From positions 62,001 to 126,000 of the forward strand of contig NZ_JBITGZ010000009.1 in assembly GCF_044457565.1 (NCBI RefSeq): a stretch of 64,000 bases of DNA, given 5' to 3'. The DNA is from Kitasatospora sp044457565 (lineage in GTDB: Bacteria > Actinomycetota > Actinomycetes > Streptomycetales > Streptomycetaceae). Below are positions 56,395 through 64,000 of this stretch, piece by piece (position 1 is the first letter of the stretch; each line of letters opens with the position of its first letter). The translations under genes were made by a program, and so were the position numbers. The notes under the pieces are model-generated. The model saw only the letters and a list, made by a program, of their open reading frames with translations, was not told the origin of the DNA and ran no database searches.

Positions 56395-56904
56395 TCAGGC
56401 GCCGACCGTCCCGTCGACACCCTCACGCAGGAAGTCCGCGTGCCCGTTGTGGCGGCCGTACTCCTGGAGCACGTGCACCATCACCATCCGCAGCGACACA
56501 TCCTCGCCCCACCTCGGCTGATGACCGGCCAGGTCCAGCGACTCGGCCTCCCGCTCGATACGGCGCGAGTGCTCGACCTCCGCCTCCCAGGCCGCGAAGG
56601 CCTCGGCCCTGGTCGACGCGCTCGCGTCGTACGCGGCCTGGAAGTCGATCTCGTCGGACCAGACCATCGGCGCATCGTTGTCCTCGAACACCCGGCGGAA
56701 CCAGGCGCGCTCCACCTCCGCCATGTGCCGCACCAGGCCGAGCAGCGAGAGCGTCGACGGTGGCATCGACTGCTGCCGTAGTTCCTCGTCGGTGAGCCCG
56801 TCGCACTTCATGGCGAGGGTCGCACGGTGGTAGTCGAGGAAGGCCCGCAGCATGTCGCGTTCGCTGCCGAAGTTGGGCGGACCTATGCGGTTGTCGGTGG
56901 TCAC
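56395..56904 (-). CDS. DinB-family protein (DUF664)
   Basis: 169 residues from the ATG at 56904. LLGLVRHMAEVERAWFRRVF holds the metal-binding His, and VHVLQEYGRHNGHADFLREG the second and third His of the DinB four-helix bundle. Such proteins act as thiol transferases or metal-dependent enzymes using mycothiol or bacillithiol. Its own role is unknown. Apparently monocistronic. Confidence 0.92.
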   Translation of the reverse strand: MTTDNRIGPPNFGSERDMLRAFLDYHRATLAMKCDGLTDEELRQQSMPPSTLSLLGLVRHMAEVERAWFRRVFEDNDAPMVWSDEIDFQAAYDASASTRAEAFAAWEAEVEHSRRIEREAESLDLAGHQPRWGEDVSLRMVMVHVLQEYGRHNGHADFLREGVDGTVGA

Positions 56905-57259
56905 TGGTCGTACTCCTCGTCATTCCGGCGGTCAGGTCAGAATCTACTCCCACCGGTTGTCCCGGGTGAGGGTCGCCCGCCGGACGACCCGTCAGGGAGC
57001 GGACACGGAACCGATATCCGCCGTCGCCCAAGACGCCGAGGGCTACGAGTGCGACGAAGGCAGCGGCGGGAAGGCCCCGCGTGGGGGGCTCGGCGTCGGA
57101 GCTCGCACTGCACGCCCTGCGCGACCAAATGGTGCACACCCGCACCGCCGTGCGGACCGACGACCCCACGTTAGTCCTCGTCGCCACCCCCGCGTTGCGG
57201 GACGCCCGCCGCATGTGGTCACGCCACGAGAACCGGCAGGCGGGCGCGCTCGTGTCAGG
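56905..57259. other. 355-bp gap, no recognised gene
   Basis: It includes the DinB promoter (A/T-richer start near 56920) and sequence downstream of the AraC gene. A plus-strand open frame (57081-57281) lacks an RBS and recognisable motifs. Confidence 0.5.
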
Positions 57260-58237
57260 TCACGTGACGGTCCCGGTGTGAGCGTCACGCGCGGCGCTGC
57301 TGCCGAACTCCCGCCACTCGCGCGGTGTCATGTCGTACGCGGCACGGAATGAGCGGCTGAAGTGGGCGGCGTCGGCAAACCCCCAGCGGTGGGCCACGGA
57401 CGCGATCGTCACGGCCGCGCGGCCCTGCTTGCTCAGTTCGCGCCTGGCCTCCTCCAGCCGGCGCTGCTGGATGCGCCTGTGCACGGTGGTTCCATCGTGC
57501 TGGAAGAGCTTGTGCAGGTAACGCACCGAGATGCGGTGGGCGCGGGCGATCGACTCCGGCGAGAGGCCGGGGTCGGGCAGGTGCTCGTCGATGAAGGCGC
57601 GAATCCGCAGTGAGAGCTGGTCTGCCCCTGCCGTGAGCTCCTGCCTCCCGCTCCGCTCGGCGACCAGGGTCTCCAGCAGGCACACGGCACCGGCGGCCAG
57701 CCGCGCGCCGCTTTCCTCCCCGTACGGCCCGCACTGTTCCGCGAGGCGGGCGAGGAACGGGTTGACGAGTCGCCCCACCCCATCGTCGCCGCGAACGGCC
57801 TGGGCGCTCATCCTGCGCAGATCTGCTTCGGGGACGCTGAGCAGCCGGCGGGGCAGCATGAAGACCTTCCACTCCATCGGTTCGCGGAAACCGAGCATGA
57901 AGGGGCGGGTCGTGTCGTAGAAGGCAAGATCCCCCGGGTGCAACAGGGCCTGCCGTTCGTCCTGCTCGACCACGGCTTGGCCTTTGCACAGCAGACCTAT
58001 GTGCAGGTACTCGTCACCCGAGGTGATGAGGCGTTTCCCCCGGGTCACCCGGTGAGGGTCCGCGCCGACCGCGGCCATCCGCAGGCTCCCCACCCGGTGG
58101 CTGCTGAGGGACCCGGAGAACGGGCCGGAGCCGGGAGTCGCCACGTCGAGGGGGACGAACGTGGCACACACCACGTCGTGCCAGAAGGCGAGCTGATCAC
58201 CCACTGGCAACGCGTTTGTCGACCACCCGTCGCTCAT
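57260..58237 (-). CDS. AraC-family transcription regulator (AraC_binding_2 type)
   Basis: 325 residues from the ATG at 58237; the GTG at 58258 is an alternative. N-terminal cupin-like domain (DQLAFWHDVVCATFVPLDV, LHPGDLAFYDTTRPFMLGF) and two C-terminal HTHs (SPESIARAHRISVRYLHKLF; RWGFADAAHFSRSFRAAYDM, then TPREWREFG). It is the intact copy of the degraded gene at 47320-47892. It lies downstream of a transporter gene in the same direction but behind a strong terminator. Confidence 0.92.
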   Translation of the reverse strand: MSDGWSTNALPVGDQLAFWHDVVCATFVPLDVATPGSGPFSGSLSSHRVGSLRMAAVGADPHRVTRGKRLITSGDEYLHIGLLCKGQAVVEQDERQALLHPGDLAFYDTTRPFMLGFREPMEWKVFMLPRRLLSVPEADLRRMSAQAVRGDDGVGRLVNPFLARLAEQCGPYGEESGARLAAGAVCLLETLVAERSGRQELTAGADQLSLRIRAFIDEHLPDPGLSPESIARAHRISVRYLHKLFQHDGTTVHRRIQQRRLEEARRELSKQGRAAVTIASVAHRWGFADAAHFSRSFRAAYDMTPREWREFGSSAARDAHTGTVT

Positions 58238-58503
58238 GACCTGTTCATCGTATTCCACCGAAGACACGCAGCGACCGGGATGCGTGGTCACGTTGTCGCG
58301 GGGATTCGCCGTGCCGCTTTCGGTAGCCACACGGCCGAGTACGTGCGCGCTCAGACCGGGCCGGGTGCAGAGCCGGCCAGGACCGGCTGCACGACGATCC
58401 GGGATCCTTCCCGGAGCCTGCGGCCACAGTGGCCGTCCTGGAACGAGGCGGTGTCCGTTCGACGGGCGCCGCTGTCGGCGGTGGGTGGCCGACCACCCGC
58501 GGA

Positions 58504-58532
58504 GCACCGGTGAACACGTGGTTCACCGGTGC
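58504..58532. terminator. 12-bp perfect hairpin after the MFS gene
   Basis: GCACCGGTGAAC-ACGTG-GTTCACCGGTGC: 12 matched pairs and a 5-base loop, 51 bp past the MFS stop. It separates the isochorismatase/MFS operon from the AraC gene. The remainder of 58238-58582 is promoter and flank. Confidence 0.8.
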
Positions 58533-58582
58533 TGCCAAGTGGTGGACCTGCGCCCACGCGCTGGGGATGACCTCGCCGGGGC

Positions 58583-59893
58583 CTACATCCCTGAGACCCC
58601 GGTGAGGCCGACGCCGTCCTTGCTCCGGGACGCGACCCGGGTGGGTGCCGTCTCCCGGAGGAAGGACGTCGCCACCACGCAGAGCAGCAGGCCGCCGAGG
58701 GCCAGATAGAGCACGTACTCGATGCCGTAGTTCTGGGCGAGGAAACCCGATACAGACGGGGCCACACCACCGCCGAATATCTCCGCGACACCGATCACGG
58801 TGCCCGCGGCGGCAGCCATCAGGCTCGGCGGGACGGACTCCACCGCCACGGTTCCGGCCAGCAGCCCCAGGCAGCCCATCGCCCCGAAGGCGACGAAGAA
58901 GAGCAGCAGGAACAGCACCGGTACCACCGGGCCCTGGACGATGAAGGCGATCAGCATGCACATCGCCATCACCAGGGCGACGACGGCCACGGGCTTGCGG
59001 CCGAACTTGTCGGAGAGGCCGGGGACGACGAGCTGACCGGCGAAGGCCCCGAAACCGATACCGGACGCGATGACGCCCATCGCGGACGTTCCGATGCCCA
59101 GGTGGTCGACGAGGTAGCTCGGCACCATCGCGCTGAGTACGAAGATGCAGGTCATCGCCCCGCACAGGCCGAGGATGGCCAGCGGGATGTTGCGGTACCG
59201 AAAGACGTCCAGCCAACGGACCGCGTCTGTGGACGCGGACGTGGACGGCGGGGTCGGCGAAGACGTCGCCAGGGGCGCGGCCGGAACGGCGGACTCAAAG
59301 GCCGGCAGCTGGTCCGTCTCCCTGATCGTCCGGAGGGTGAACCAGGCCAGCACCAGCCCCGGAATCAGCAGGAGCCCGAAGATCCAATGCCAGCTGGGCA
59401 GGACCAGCAGCAGTTGGGTGGCGATGATCGGGCCCAACCCGATGCCGAACAGGGCGAAGGTGCTCTGCTGCATGCCCATGTTCAGGCCCCGGCGGTGCGG
59501 CCGTGACGCCTCAGCCGTGGCGGCCACCGCCGTCGGGGTGAACGCTCCCTCCGTAACGCCCATGACGACCCGGACGAGGAGCAGGCTGAACAGCCCTGTG
59601 GCGAAGCCGGTCAGCAGTGAACAGACCGAGAAGAGCACAAGCGACCCGACCAGAACCTTGCGGCGTCCCAGCCGGTCGGAGATTCCTCCCATCACAAGGG
59701 CCGCAGCTCCCCAGGCCAACCCGAGGGCGCCGACGACGTTTCCGAGGTCCTGGTAGTCGAGCCCCAGATCCTTCATCATCGACGGAAACAAGGGACTGAT
59801 GATCCAGCGATCCAGGCCCACCAGGCCGAACCCCAGAGAAAGCACCAGTACCGCCGAGCGCTCGTACCGGATGTCGTATTCTTTTGGCTTCAT
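58583..59893 (-). CDS. MFS transporter
   Basis: 436 residues from the ATG at 59893, 5 bp after the isochorismatase-like stop. Twelve membrane segments; the loop GGISDRLGRRKVLVGSLVLF between helices 2 and 3 and LSDKFGRKPVAVVALVMAM between 8 and 9. It resembles aromatic-acid/metabolite:H+ symporters. Co-transcription with a hydrolase and a nearby LysR suggests uptake of the compound the hydrolase acts on. Confidence 0.9.
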   Translation of the reverse strand: MKPKEYDIRYERSAVLVLSLGFGLVGLDRWIISPLFPSMMKDLGLDYQDLGNVVGALGLAWGAAALVMGGISDRLGRRKVLVGSLVLFSVCSLLTGFATGLFSLLLVRVVMGVTEGAFTPTAVAATAEASRPHRRGLNMGMQQSTFALFGIGLGPIIATQLLLVLPSWHWIFGLLLIPGLVLAWFTLRTIRETDQLPAFESAVPAAPLATSSPTPPSTSASTDAVRWLDVFRYRNIPLAILGLCGAMTCIFVLSAMVPSYLVDHLGIGTSAMGVIASGIGFGAFAGQLVVPGLSDKFGRKPVAVVALVMAMCMLIAFIVQGPVVPVLFLLLFFVAFGAMGCLGLLAGTVAVESVPPSLMAAAAGTVIGVAEIFGGGVAPSVSGFLAQNYGIEYVLYLALGGLLLCVVATSFLRETAPTRVASRSKDGVGLTGVSGM

Positions 59894-59898
59894 TCTGC

Positions 59899-60510
59899 TT
59901 ATCCTTCCCGGCTGTCGCGGATCTCGGCGACCAGTTCCCCGGTCGAGAGCGCTCTGCCGAAGAATGTGCCGATGTTCTTTACCGTGGCCGCCTGCGCCTC
60001 GTCGCTCAAGGCGCCGGTGGCGTCGCCGATGAAGGCCACTTTGTAGTCGCGCATGTAAGCGCCACGCGCGGTCGAGTCGCAGCAGACCTCCGTGAGGGTG
60101 CCGATGATGATCACGGTGTCCACCTGCCGCGGCCCGGATACGGTCGCCAGCACGGTCTCCAACTGCGTGTTGTGGAAGGCGTCGTAGCGGTGCTTACGGA
60201 TGACGACATCGCCGGGCCGGGGCTTCAGCAGGTCGACGACCTTCGAGCCGAAGCTCCCCCTGCGCATGCCCGCCGTCACGAGTGCCGGGTTGTAGGTGGA
60301 TTCGAGGGGGGACACGTCGAAGGTGTCCAGCAGAATATGCTCGGTAAAGATCACCGGCATTCCGGCCCTACGGCACTCGCCGATGACCTCCTGCATGCGG
60401 GGTATCCGCCGACGCGCCATCGGAACCTCCATGGGATAGCCCTCCAGCACGAAGTCGTTCTGCATGTCGATGACCAGCAGTGCCGTTCTCTGCGGATTCA
60501 CACGCCACAT
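59899..60510 (-). CDS. Isochorismatase-like cysteine hydrolase
   Basis: 203 residues from the ATG at 60510. Catalytic triad: Asp in LLVIDMQNDF, Lys in VIRKHRYDAF, Cys in LTEVCCDSTARGAYMRDY. It belongs to the isochorismatase/N-carbamoylsarcosine-amidase/nicotinamidase group, which hydrolyses amide or ester bonds. The double Cys makes the exact nucleophile (second by position in the family) ambiguous. First gene of an operon with the MFS transporter. Confidence 0.92.
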   Translation of the reverse strand: MWRVNPQRTALLVIDMQNDFVLEGYPMEVPMARRRIPRMQEVIGECRRAGMPVIFTEHILLDTFDVSPLESTYNPALVTAGMRRGSFGSKVVDLLKPRPGDVVIRKHRYDAFHNTQLETVLATVSGPRQVDTVIIIGTLTEVCCDSTARGAYMRDYKVAFIGDATGALSDEAQAATVKNIGTFFGRALSTGELVAEIRDSREG

Positions 60511-60763
60511 GGCATTCAGCGGATGACCTCCCTTTGCATTTCACATGCAGCCGACCGGATCGAACGGCCCGACCATCAGGAACAGACCATAACTGCGAAA
60601 CTCGTTTCCCCGGCCATAGTGATTCCTTATACCGTCCCCGTGACGCAGGTATTGACGACCAGACGATTCGTCTTCGAAGCGTTTCCCTTTGCGTCCCGTC
60701 CGAGCACGTCGGCCACCATTGAGTCACGAGACCGAGGGGTGACGGCGATCCCGGGTCTCCGGT
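60511..60763. promoter_or_regulatory. A/T-richer promoter region of the isochorismatase operon
   Basis: 253 bp between the operon start and the LysR stop. It is clearly lower in GC than its surroundings, with ATAACTGCGAAACTCG and CATAGTGATTCCTTATACCG around 60590-60640. That suits LysR-controlled promoters (T-N11-A dyads), but no single perfect dyad stands out. Confidence 0.5.
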
Positions 60764-61768
60764 TCAGCCCTCTCGCGCGTCCGGTTCGGTGCCGGTACCG
60801 TCCCTGTCGCCCTCCGGGGAGCGGGCGTCCCCGGACCCGTCGGCGGAGAGGGTCCGGGCCACCGACCGCGCGAACGCACCGGTCACTCCGTGCTCCCGGC
60901 CCACCTCACTGATGCCCACGGTCACGCTGATCTCCGGAAGCAGCCCCGGCAGCCGGGTCGCAAGGAGACCGGCACCGGGGCGCCCCGATCGGTCGAGGAC
61001 GACTCCGGCCGGCAACACGGTGATGCACTCCCCCAGCCCGATGAGCGCCTCCACCGTCCGGTAGTCGTCGACGACGTGGAAGCGCGAGATCTCGTAGGCG
61101 TCGATGAGCGCAGTCGTGATGTGTGCGCGATGCGCCAGCACGGGGTTGTCGAACAGGACGAAGCGGTATCGGGCGAGCAACTCCTTCAGCGCCCGGGCGC
61201 TGAACTCCTCCAGGACGGTCCCCCGCGGGTGGACCAGGACAAGTTCCTCGGTACCGACCGTCTCGGTGTCGAACGGGTGCTCCTCCGGGCCCGCCGAGTA
61301 GAAGAGCCCCGCGTCGAGCTGGTTGAGTTCGAGCAGGTCGATCAGGGTGGAGGCCGGACGGTTGGTGATCCTGAACTCGTCCAGCCGGTACGCGTCCAGG
61401 GCACCGATCAGCACGGCGCGAACCGCCTTTCCGGAAAGCCAGTCGTCGACACCGAACATGATCTCGCGGGGGTGGTCGGCCACCTCCGCGAAGCTGCGGG
61501 GCCTGCGCAGGTCGCGCGTACCGAGCACCGTGGCGGCATTCGAGAGGTCCCGCATGAGCTGCGCGGCATACGGCAGGAAGTAGGCGCCCTGTTCGGTCAG
61601 CCTGACACCGGTCCAGGCCCGCTCGAAGAGGGCCAGGCCAAGGCTCTTCTCAAGGCGTTGCAACCGCTGGCTCATGGTCGGCTGGGTGATGTAGAGGCTG
61701 GCCGCCGCCCTGGAGATGCTCCGGTACCTGGCCACGGCCAGGAAGGACTCGATGACCTCAAGCTGCAC
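60764..61768 (-). CDS. LysR-family transcription regulator
   Basis: 334 residues from the ATG at 61768. HTH SISRAAASLYITQPTMSQRL, then RLEKSLGLALFERAWTGVRL. The effector domain (IMFGVDDWLSGKAVRAVLIG; LIGLGECITVLPAGVVLD) is followed by a hydrophilic tail of about 30 residues rich in Asp, Gly and Arg. It is placed between the ABC transporter and the hydrolase/MFS operon, all on one strand, so it may govern both. Confidence 0.92.
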   Translation of the reverse strand: MQLEVIESFLAVARYRSISRAAASLYITQPTMSQRLQRLEKSLGLALFERAWTGVRLTEQGAYFLPYAAQLMRDLSNAATVLGTRDLRRPRSFAEVADHPREIMFGVDDWLSGKAVRAVLIGALDAYRLDEFRITNRPASTLIDLLELNQLDAGLFYSAGPEEHPFDTETVGTEELVLVHPRGTVLEEFSARALKELLARYRFVLFDNPVLAHRAHITTALIDAYEISRFHVVDDYRTVEALIGLGECITVLPAGVVLDRSGRPGAGLLATRLPGLLPEISVTVGISEVGREHGVTGAFARSVARTLSADGSGDARSPEGDRDGTGTEPDAREG

Positions 61769-61899
61769 GGGGCCGCCCCGATTCCGGTGGATGAGCTACT
61801 GTTCTGACTCCCCGCCCCCAATGGCCGGCCGGCTCGGCATGGTTGCGGCGCGTCGGCCGTCCGGGAGCCGACATCGGCGGCGCGGTGAAGGCGCCCGTG

Positions 61900-62631
61900 T
61901 CACACCGACAGGTAGGCCTTGTGCAGGACTCCCGGACTGGCTTCGAGCTCGGCCGGTGTTCCGGAGAACGCGATGCTGCCCCGGTCCAGCACATGCACCG
62001 TGTCAGCGATCGGCAGCACCAGGTGGGCGAACTGCTCCACCAGCAGGACCGTGATGCCCCGCTCGGTGAGCGAACGGACCACGGGCAGCAGCCTGGCGAC
62101 GACGATCGGAGCGAGTCCCAGACTCAACTCGTCGAGCAGCAGCAGCCGGATGCCGGTGGCCCGCTTCGATGCCGGGCTCAGCAGGGCCCGGGCGAGCACC
62201 AGCATCTGCTGTTCGCCGCCCGACAGCAGCCCGGCACGGACGTGCATCCGCTTCTCCAGCTCCGGGAACGGCCCCAGCGCCTCGGCGTGCCTCGCCCGGG
62301 GCGCGGACACCAGGAGGTTCTCCGCCACGGTGAGGTCCGCGAAGACCGCACGCCCCTGCTCCACGTGGCGGATCCCCAGCCTGGCCCGGCCGGCCCGGGA
62401 CAGCCCGGACACCTCCCTGCCGTCGATGCGGATCCGGCCGGCCCGCGGCGTGACCAGCCCGGAGACCGCGTCCAGGAGGGTGGTCTTGCCCGCGCCGTTG
62501 GCACCCAGCAGGACGGCCAGTTCGCCGGCGCGCACGGCCAGGTTCACGTCGCGCAGGACGTCTCCCGGGCCCCGGCTGACCGCCAGGTCGCTGATGTCGA
62601 GCATCCGGCCCGTCGTGGGAGCACCGCTCAT
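61900..62631 (-). CDS. livF: Branched-chain amino-acid-type ABC transporter ATPase LivF
   Basis: 243 residues from the ATG at 62631. Walker A GANGAGKTTLLDAVSGLV, signature LLSGGEQQMLVLARALL, Walker B IRLLLLDELSLGLAP, switch VLLVEQF. The LSLGLAP and VEQFAHLVLPIAD motifs are those of LivF. The start overlaps the LivM-LivG stop by 4 bp. Substrate may be a branched-chain or aromatic acid or an amide. Confidence 0.93.
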   Translation of the reverse strand: MSGAPTTGRMLDISDLAVSRGPGDVLRDVNLAVRAGELAVLLGANGAGKTTLLDAVSGLVTPRAGRIRIDGREVSGLSRAGRARLGIRHVEQGRAVFADLTVAENLLVSAPRARHAEALGPFPELEKRMHVRAGLLSGGEQQMLVLARALLSPASKRATGIRLLLLDELSLGLAPIVVARLLPVVRSLTERGITVLLVEQFAHLVLPIADTVHVLDRGSIAFSGTPAELEASPGVLHKAYLSV

Positions 62632-64000
62632 GAGAGCACCACCCTTTCCTGGTCGCCGGAGAAGGACGACTCTCCGGGGGGGTCTTCCGCCCGCGTGCCG
62701 AGATAGGCACGTGCGACGGCGGGGTCGGCCAGGACTTCGGCCGGTGTGCCGTGAGCGATCACCCTGCCGAAGTCCAGTGCGGTCGCCTCGTCACAACATG
62801 TGGCGACCAGTTCGATGTCGTGTTCCACCAGCAGGACCGCGCAACCGAAGCGCTCGGGGATGGCCGCGATGCCGACGCCGAGCCGTGCGGACTCCTTGGC
62901 CGAAAGCCCGGCTGCCGGCTCGTCGAGCAGCACCACCGAGGGTCTGCTGGCCAGGGTGGCGGCCACCTCGACCAGCCGCCTGGTGCCCACGTCCGTCGAT
63001 GCCACCTTGGTCGACGCGTCCGGGCAGCCGAACGCGTCGAGCAGCTCAAGGACGAGCCTCCTGTCCGCGTGACCACGGCCGGAGAGGACGAGGTACTGCC
63101 CGATGGTCAGCTCCGGGTTCACCCGGCCCTGCTGGAAGGAGCGTCTCAGGCCGAGGCGGGCCCGCTGGTGCGGTGGAACGCCCAGCAGCGTCACGTCACC
63201 GAGCATCACCTGGCCGGCGGTCGGGGTGACGAAGCCCGAGAGCACGTCGATCAGGGTGGACTTCCCCGCTCCGTTGGGACCGATGAGGCCGTGCACCGTC
63301 CCTTCAGTGATCGTCAGATCGGCTTCCCGGACTGCCTTCACGGCGCCGTAGGCCACGCTCACGCCGGTCGCCCGGAGAGCCGCTCGGTCGCTGCCGGCCA
63401 CCGGACGTGGCCGCTCGGGCCGGGTCGCCGCGGCCGCTGCCACGTCGCCGGCCGCGGCTGACCGGGAGGTACCCGGCCGCCTCGCGCGGAAGGCAGCCCT
63501 GAGCCCGCCGGCGATGCCGTCGGAGCCAGCGGCGAGCGCCTGCAGCGCCGCCAGGGCGAACAGGCCGGGGGCGATGTCCTGCGGCAGGCCGAGCTGGCGC
63601 AGGACTTCGGGGATGAAGGTCGCCGCCAGACCCGCGAGGAGTGCGCCCTCGAAGTACGCCGACCCGAAGGCCACGGCCGCTGTGAACACGGTGATGGAGG
63701 CCATGGGTTGGAAGCCGATGCCACTGAGCACGCCCAGCTGGCCTGCCATCAGCGCGCCACCGAGCCCGGCGATGAACGCGCTGACGGCGAAGGCCAGCAG
63801 CTTGGTCGTCGTCACGCTGTAGCCGAGGGCCGCGGTGGCCCGCTCGCTGTCACGGACCGCCGTCCAGCGCGCGCCGGTGCTGCGTCGCGACACGGCCGCC
63901 AGGGCCACACCGACCACGGCGAGCACACCGGTGGAGAGCAGGAAGTAGCCCGGTTCCGAGGCGGCGAGGGAGGGTCTGGCCACCGGGTTGCGCTCGGCGG
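62628..64000 (-). CDS. Fused LivM permease - LivG ATPase (partial)
   Basis: The 5' end lies outside the window. The visible N-terminal part has the end of a LivM-like permease (RWTAVRDSERATAALGYSVT; LLAFAVSAFIAGLGGALMAG; VAFGSAYFEGALLAGLAATF), an Ala/Arg-rich linker, and LivG: GPNGAGKSTLIDVLSGFVTP, DVGTRRLVEVAATLASRPSV, VLLDEPAAGLSAKESARLG. Permease and ATPase are one polypeptide, a known but less usual arrangement. It heads or continues an operon with livF. Confidence 0.92.
   Translation of the reverse strand, partial: AERNPVARPSLAASEPGYFLLSTGVLAVVGVALAAVSRRSTGARWTAVRDSERATAALGYSVTTTKLLAFAVSAFIAGLGGALMAGQLGVLSGIGFQPMASITVFTAAVAFGSAYFEGALLAGLAATFIPEVLRQLGLPQDIAPGLFALAALQALAAGSDGIAGGLRAAFRARRPGTSRSAAAGDVAAAAATRPERPRPVAGSDRAALRATGVSVAYGAVKAVREADLTITEGTVHGLIGPNGAGKSTLIDVLSGFVTPTAGQVMLGDVTLLGVPPHQRARLGLRRSFQQGRVNPELTIGQYLVLSGRGHADRRLVLELLDAFGCPDASTKVASTDVGTRRLVEVAATLASRPSVVLLDEPAAGLSAKESARLGVGIAAIPERFGCAVLLVEHDIELVATCCDEATALDFGRVIAHGTPAEVLADPAVARAYLGTRAEDPPGESSFSGDQERVVLS

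Overview
The window is very GC-rich, uses almost only G/C at third codon positions, has many GTG starts and ATGA/GTGA overlaps, and carries families typical of streptomycetes (HATPase anti-sigma-like protein, DUF1062, DUF4262, GPP34, Mrr-TerD). It looks like the chromosome of a Streptomyces/Kitasatospora-type actinomycete. The number of broken genes and the mosaic content suggest a chromosome arm; that is inference.

Region 1 (1-36.4 kb) is a stress/dormancy island. It holds CBS and CBS-BON proteins, five universal stress proteins (USPs), an OsmC protein, a beta-CASP metallo-hydrolase, a GNAT/acyl-CoA-ligase fusion, a GH65 phosphorylase, an ABC exporter with a flavodoxin, a PhoU-like protein, a transhydrogenase alpha subunit, a fused oxoprolinase, a USP/P2-ATPase pair, a group-3b-type NiFe hydrogenase operon with a divergent maturation protease, a DUF1876 protein and an Acg-type nitroreductase. 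Many of these families are in the mycobacterial DosR (DevR) hypoxia regulon. A recurring palindrome, GGGCCG-NN-CGGCCC, lies 64-109 bp before the start codons of most transcription units here, at least twice as tandem boxes 21 bp apart. The only DosR-like regulator is a C-terminal HTH fragment at the left end. The island is decaying: remnants of an aquaporin, PEP synthase, two CBS genes and frameshifts in the metallo-hydrolase and probably the HTH/PNPOx-like gene. A perfect 19-bp hairpin closes it at 36.36 kb.

Region 2 (36.4-46.5 kb) is ordinary accessory chromosome: an alpha/beta hydrolase, an ArsR-type regulator divergent from an MFS exporter, a DJ-1/PfpI protein divergent from a GlxA-type AraC regulator, DUF1062 and DUF4262 proteins, a truncated TetR gene, and a class I glutamine-amidotransferase-like protein divergent from a LysR regulator with a clear operator.

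Region 3 (46.5-54.2 kb) is rearranged: a TetR gene with two matching palindromes, a decayed AraC gene whose intact paralogue is at 57.3 kb, an anti-sigma-like ATPase, a decayed GPP34/RHH/SPFH cluster ending at an apparent breakpoint near 49,965, an Mrr-type nuclease fused to TerD, a MarR/SnoaL pair with two operators, and an IS982-like remnant.

Region 4 (54.2-64 kb) has a SnoaL/TetR pair, an unknown protein, a DinB-like protein, the intact AraC regulator, and a likely catabolic locus on the minus strand: a branched-chain amino-acid-type ABC transporter (a LivM-LivG fusion, cut by the window edge, and LivF), a LysR regulator, an isochorismatase-like hydrolase and an MFS transporter.
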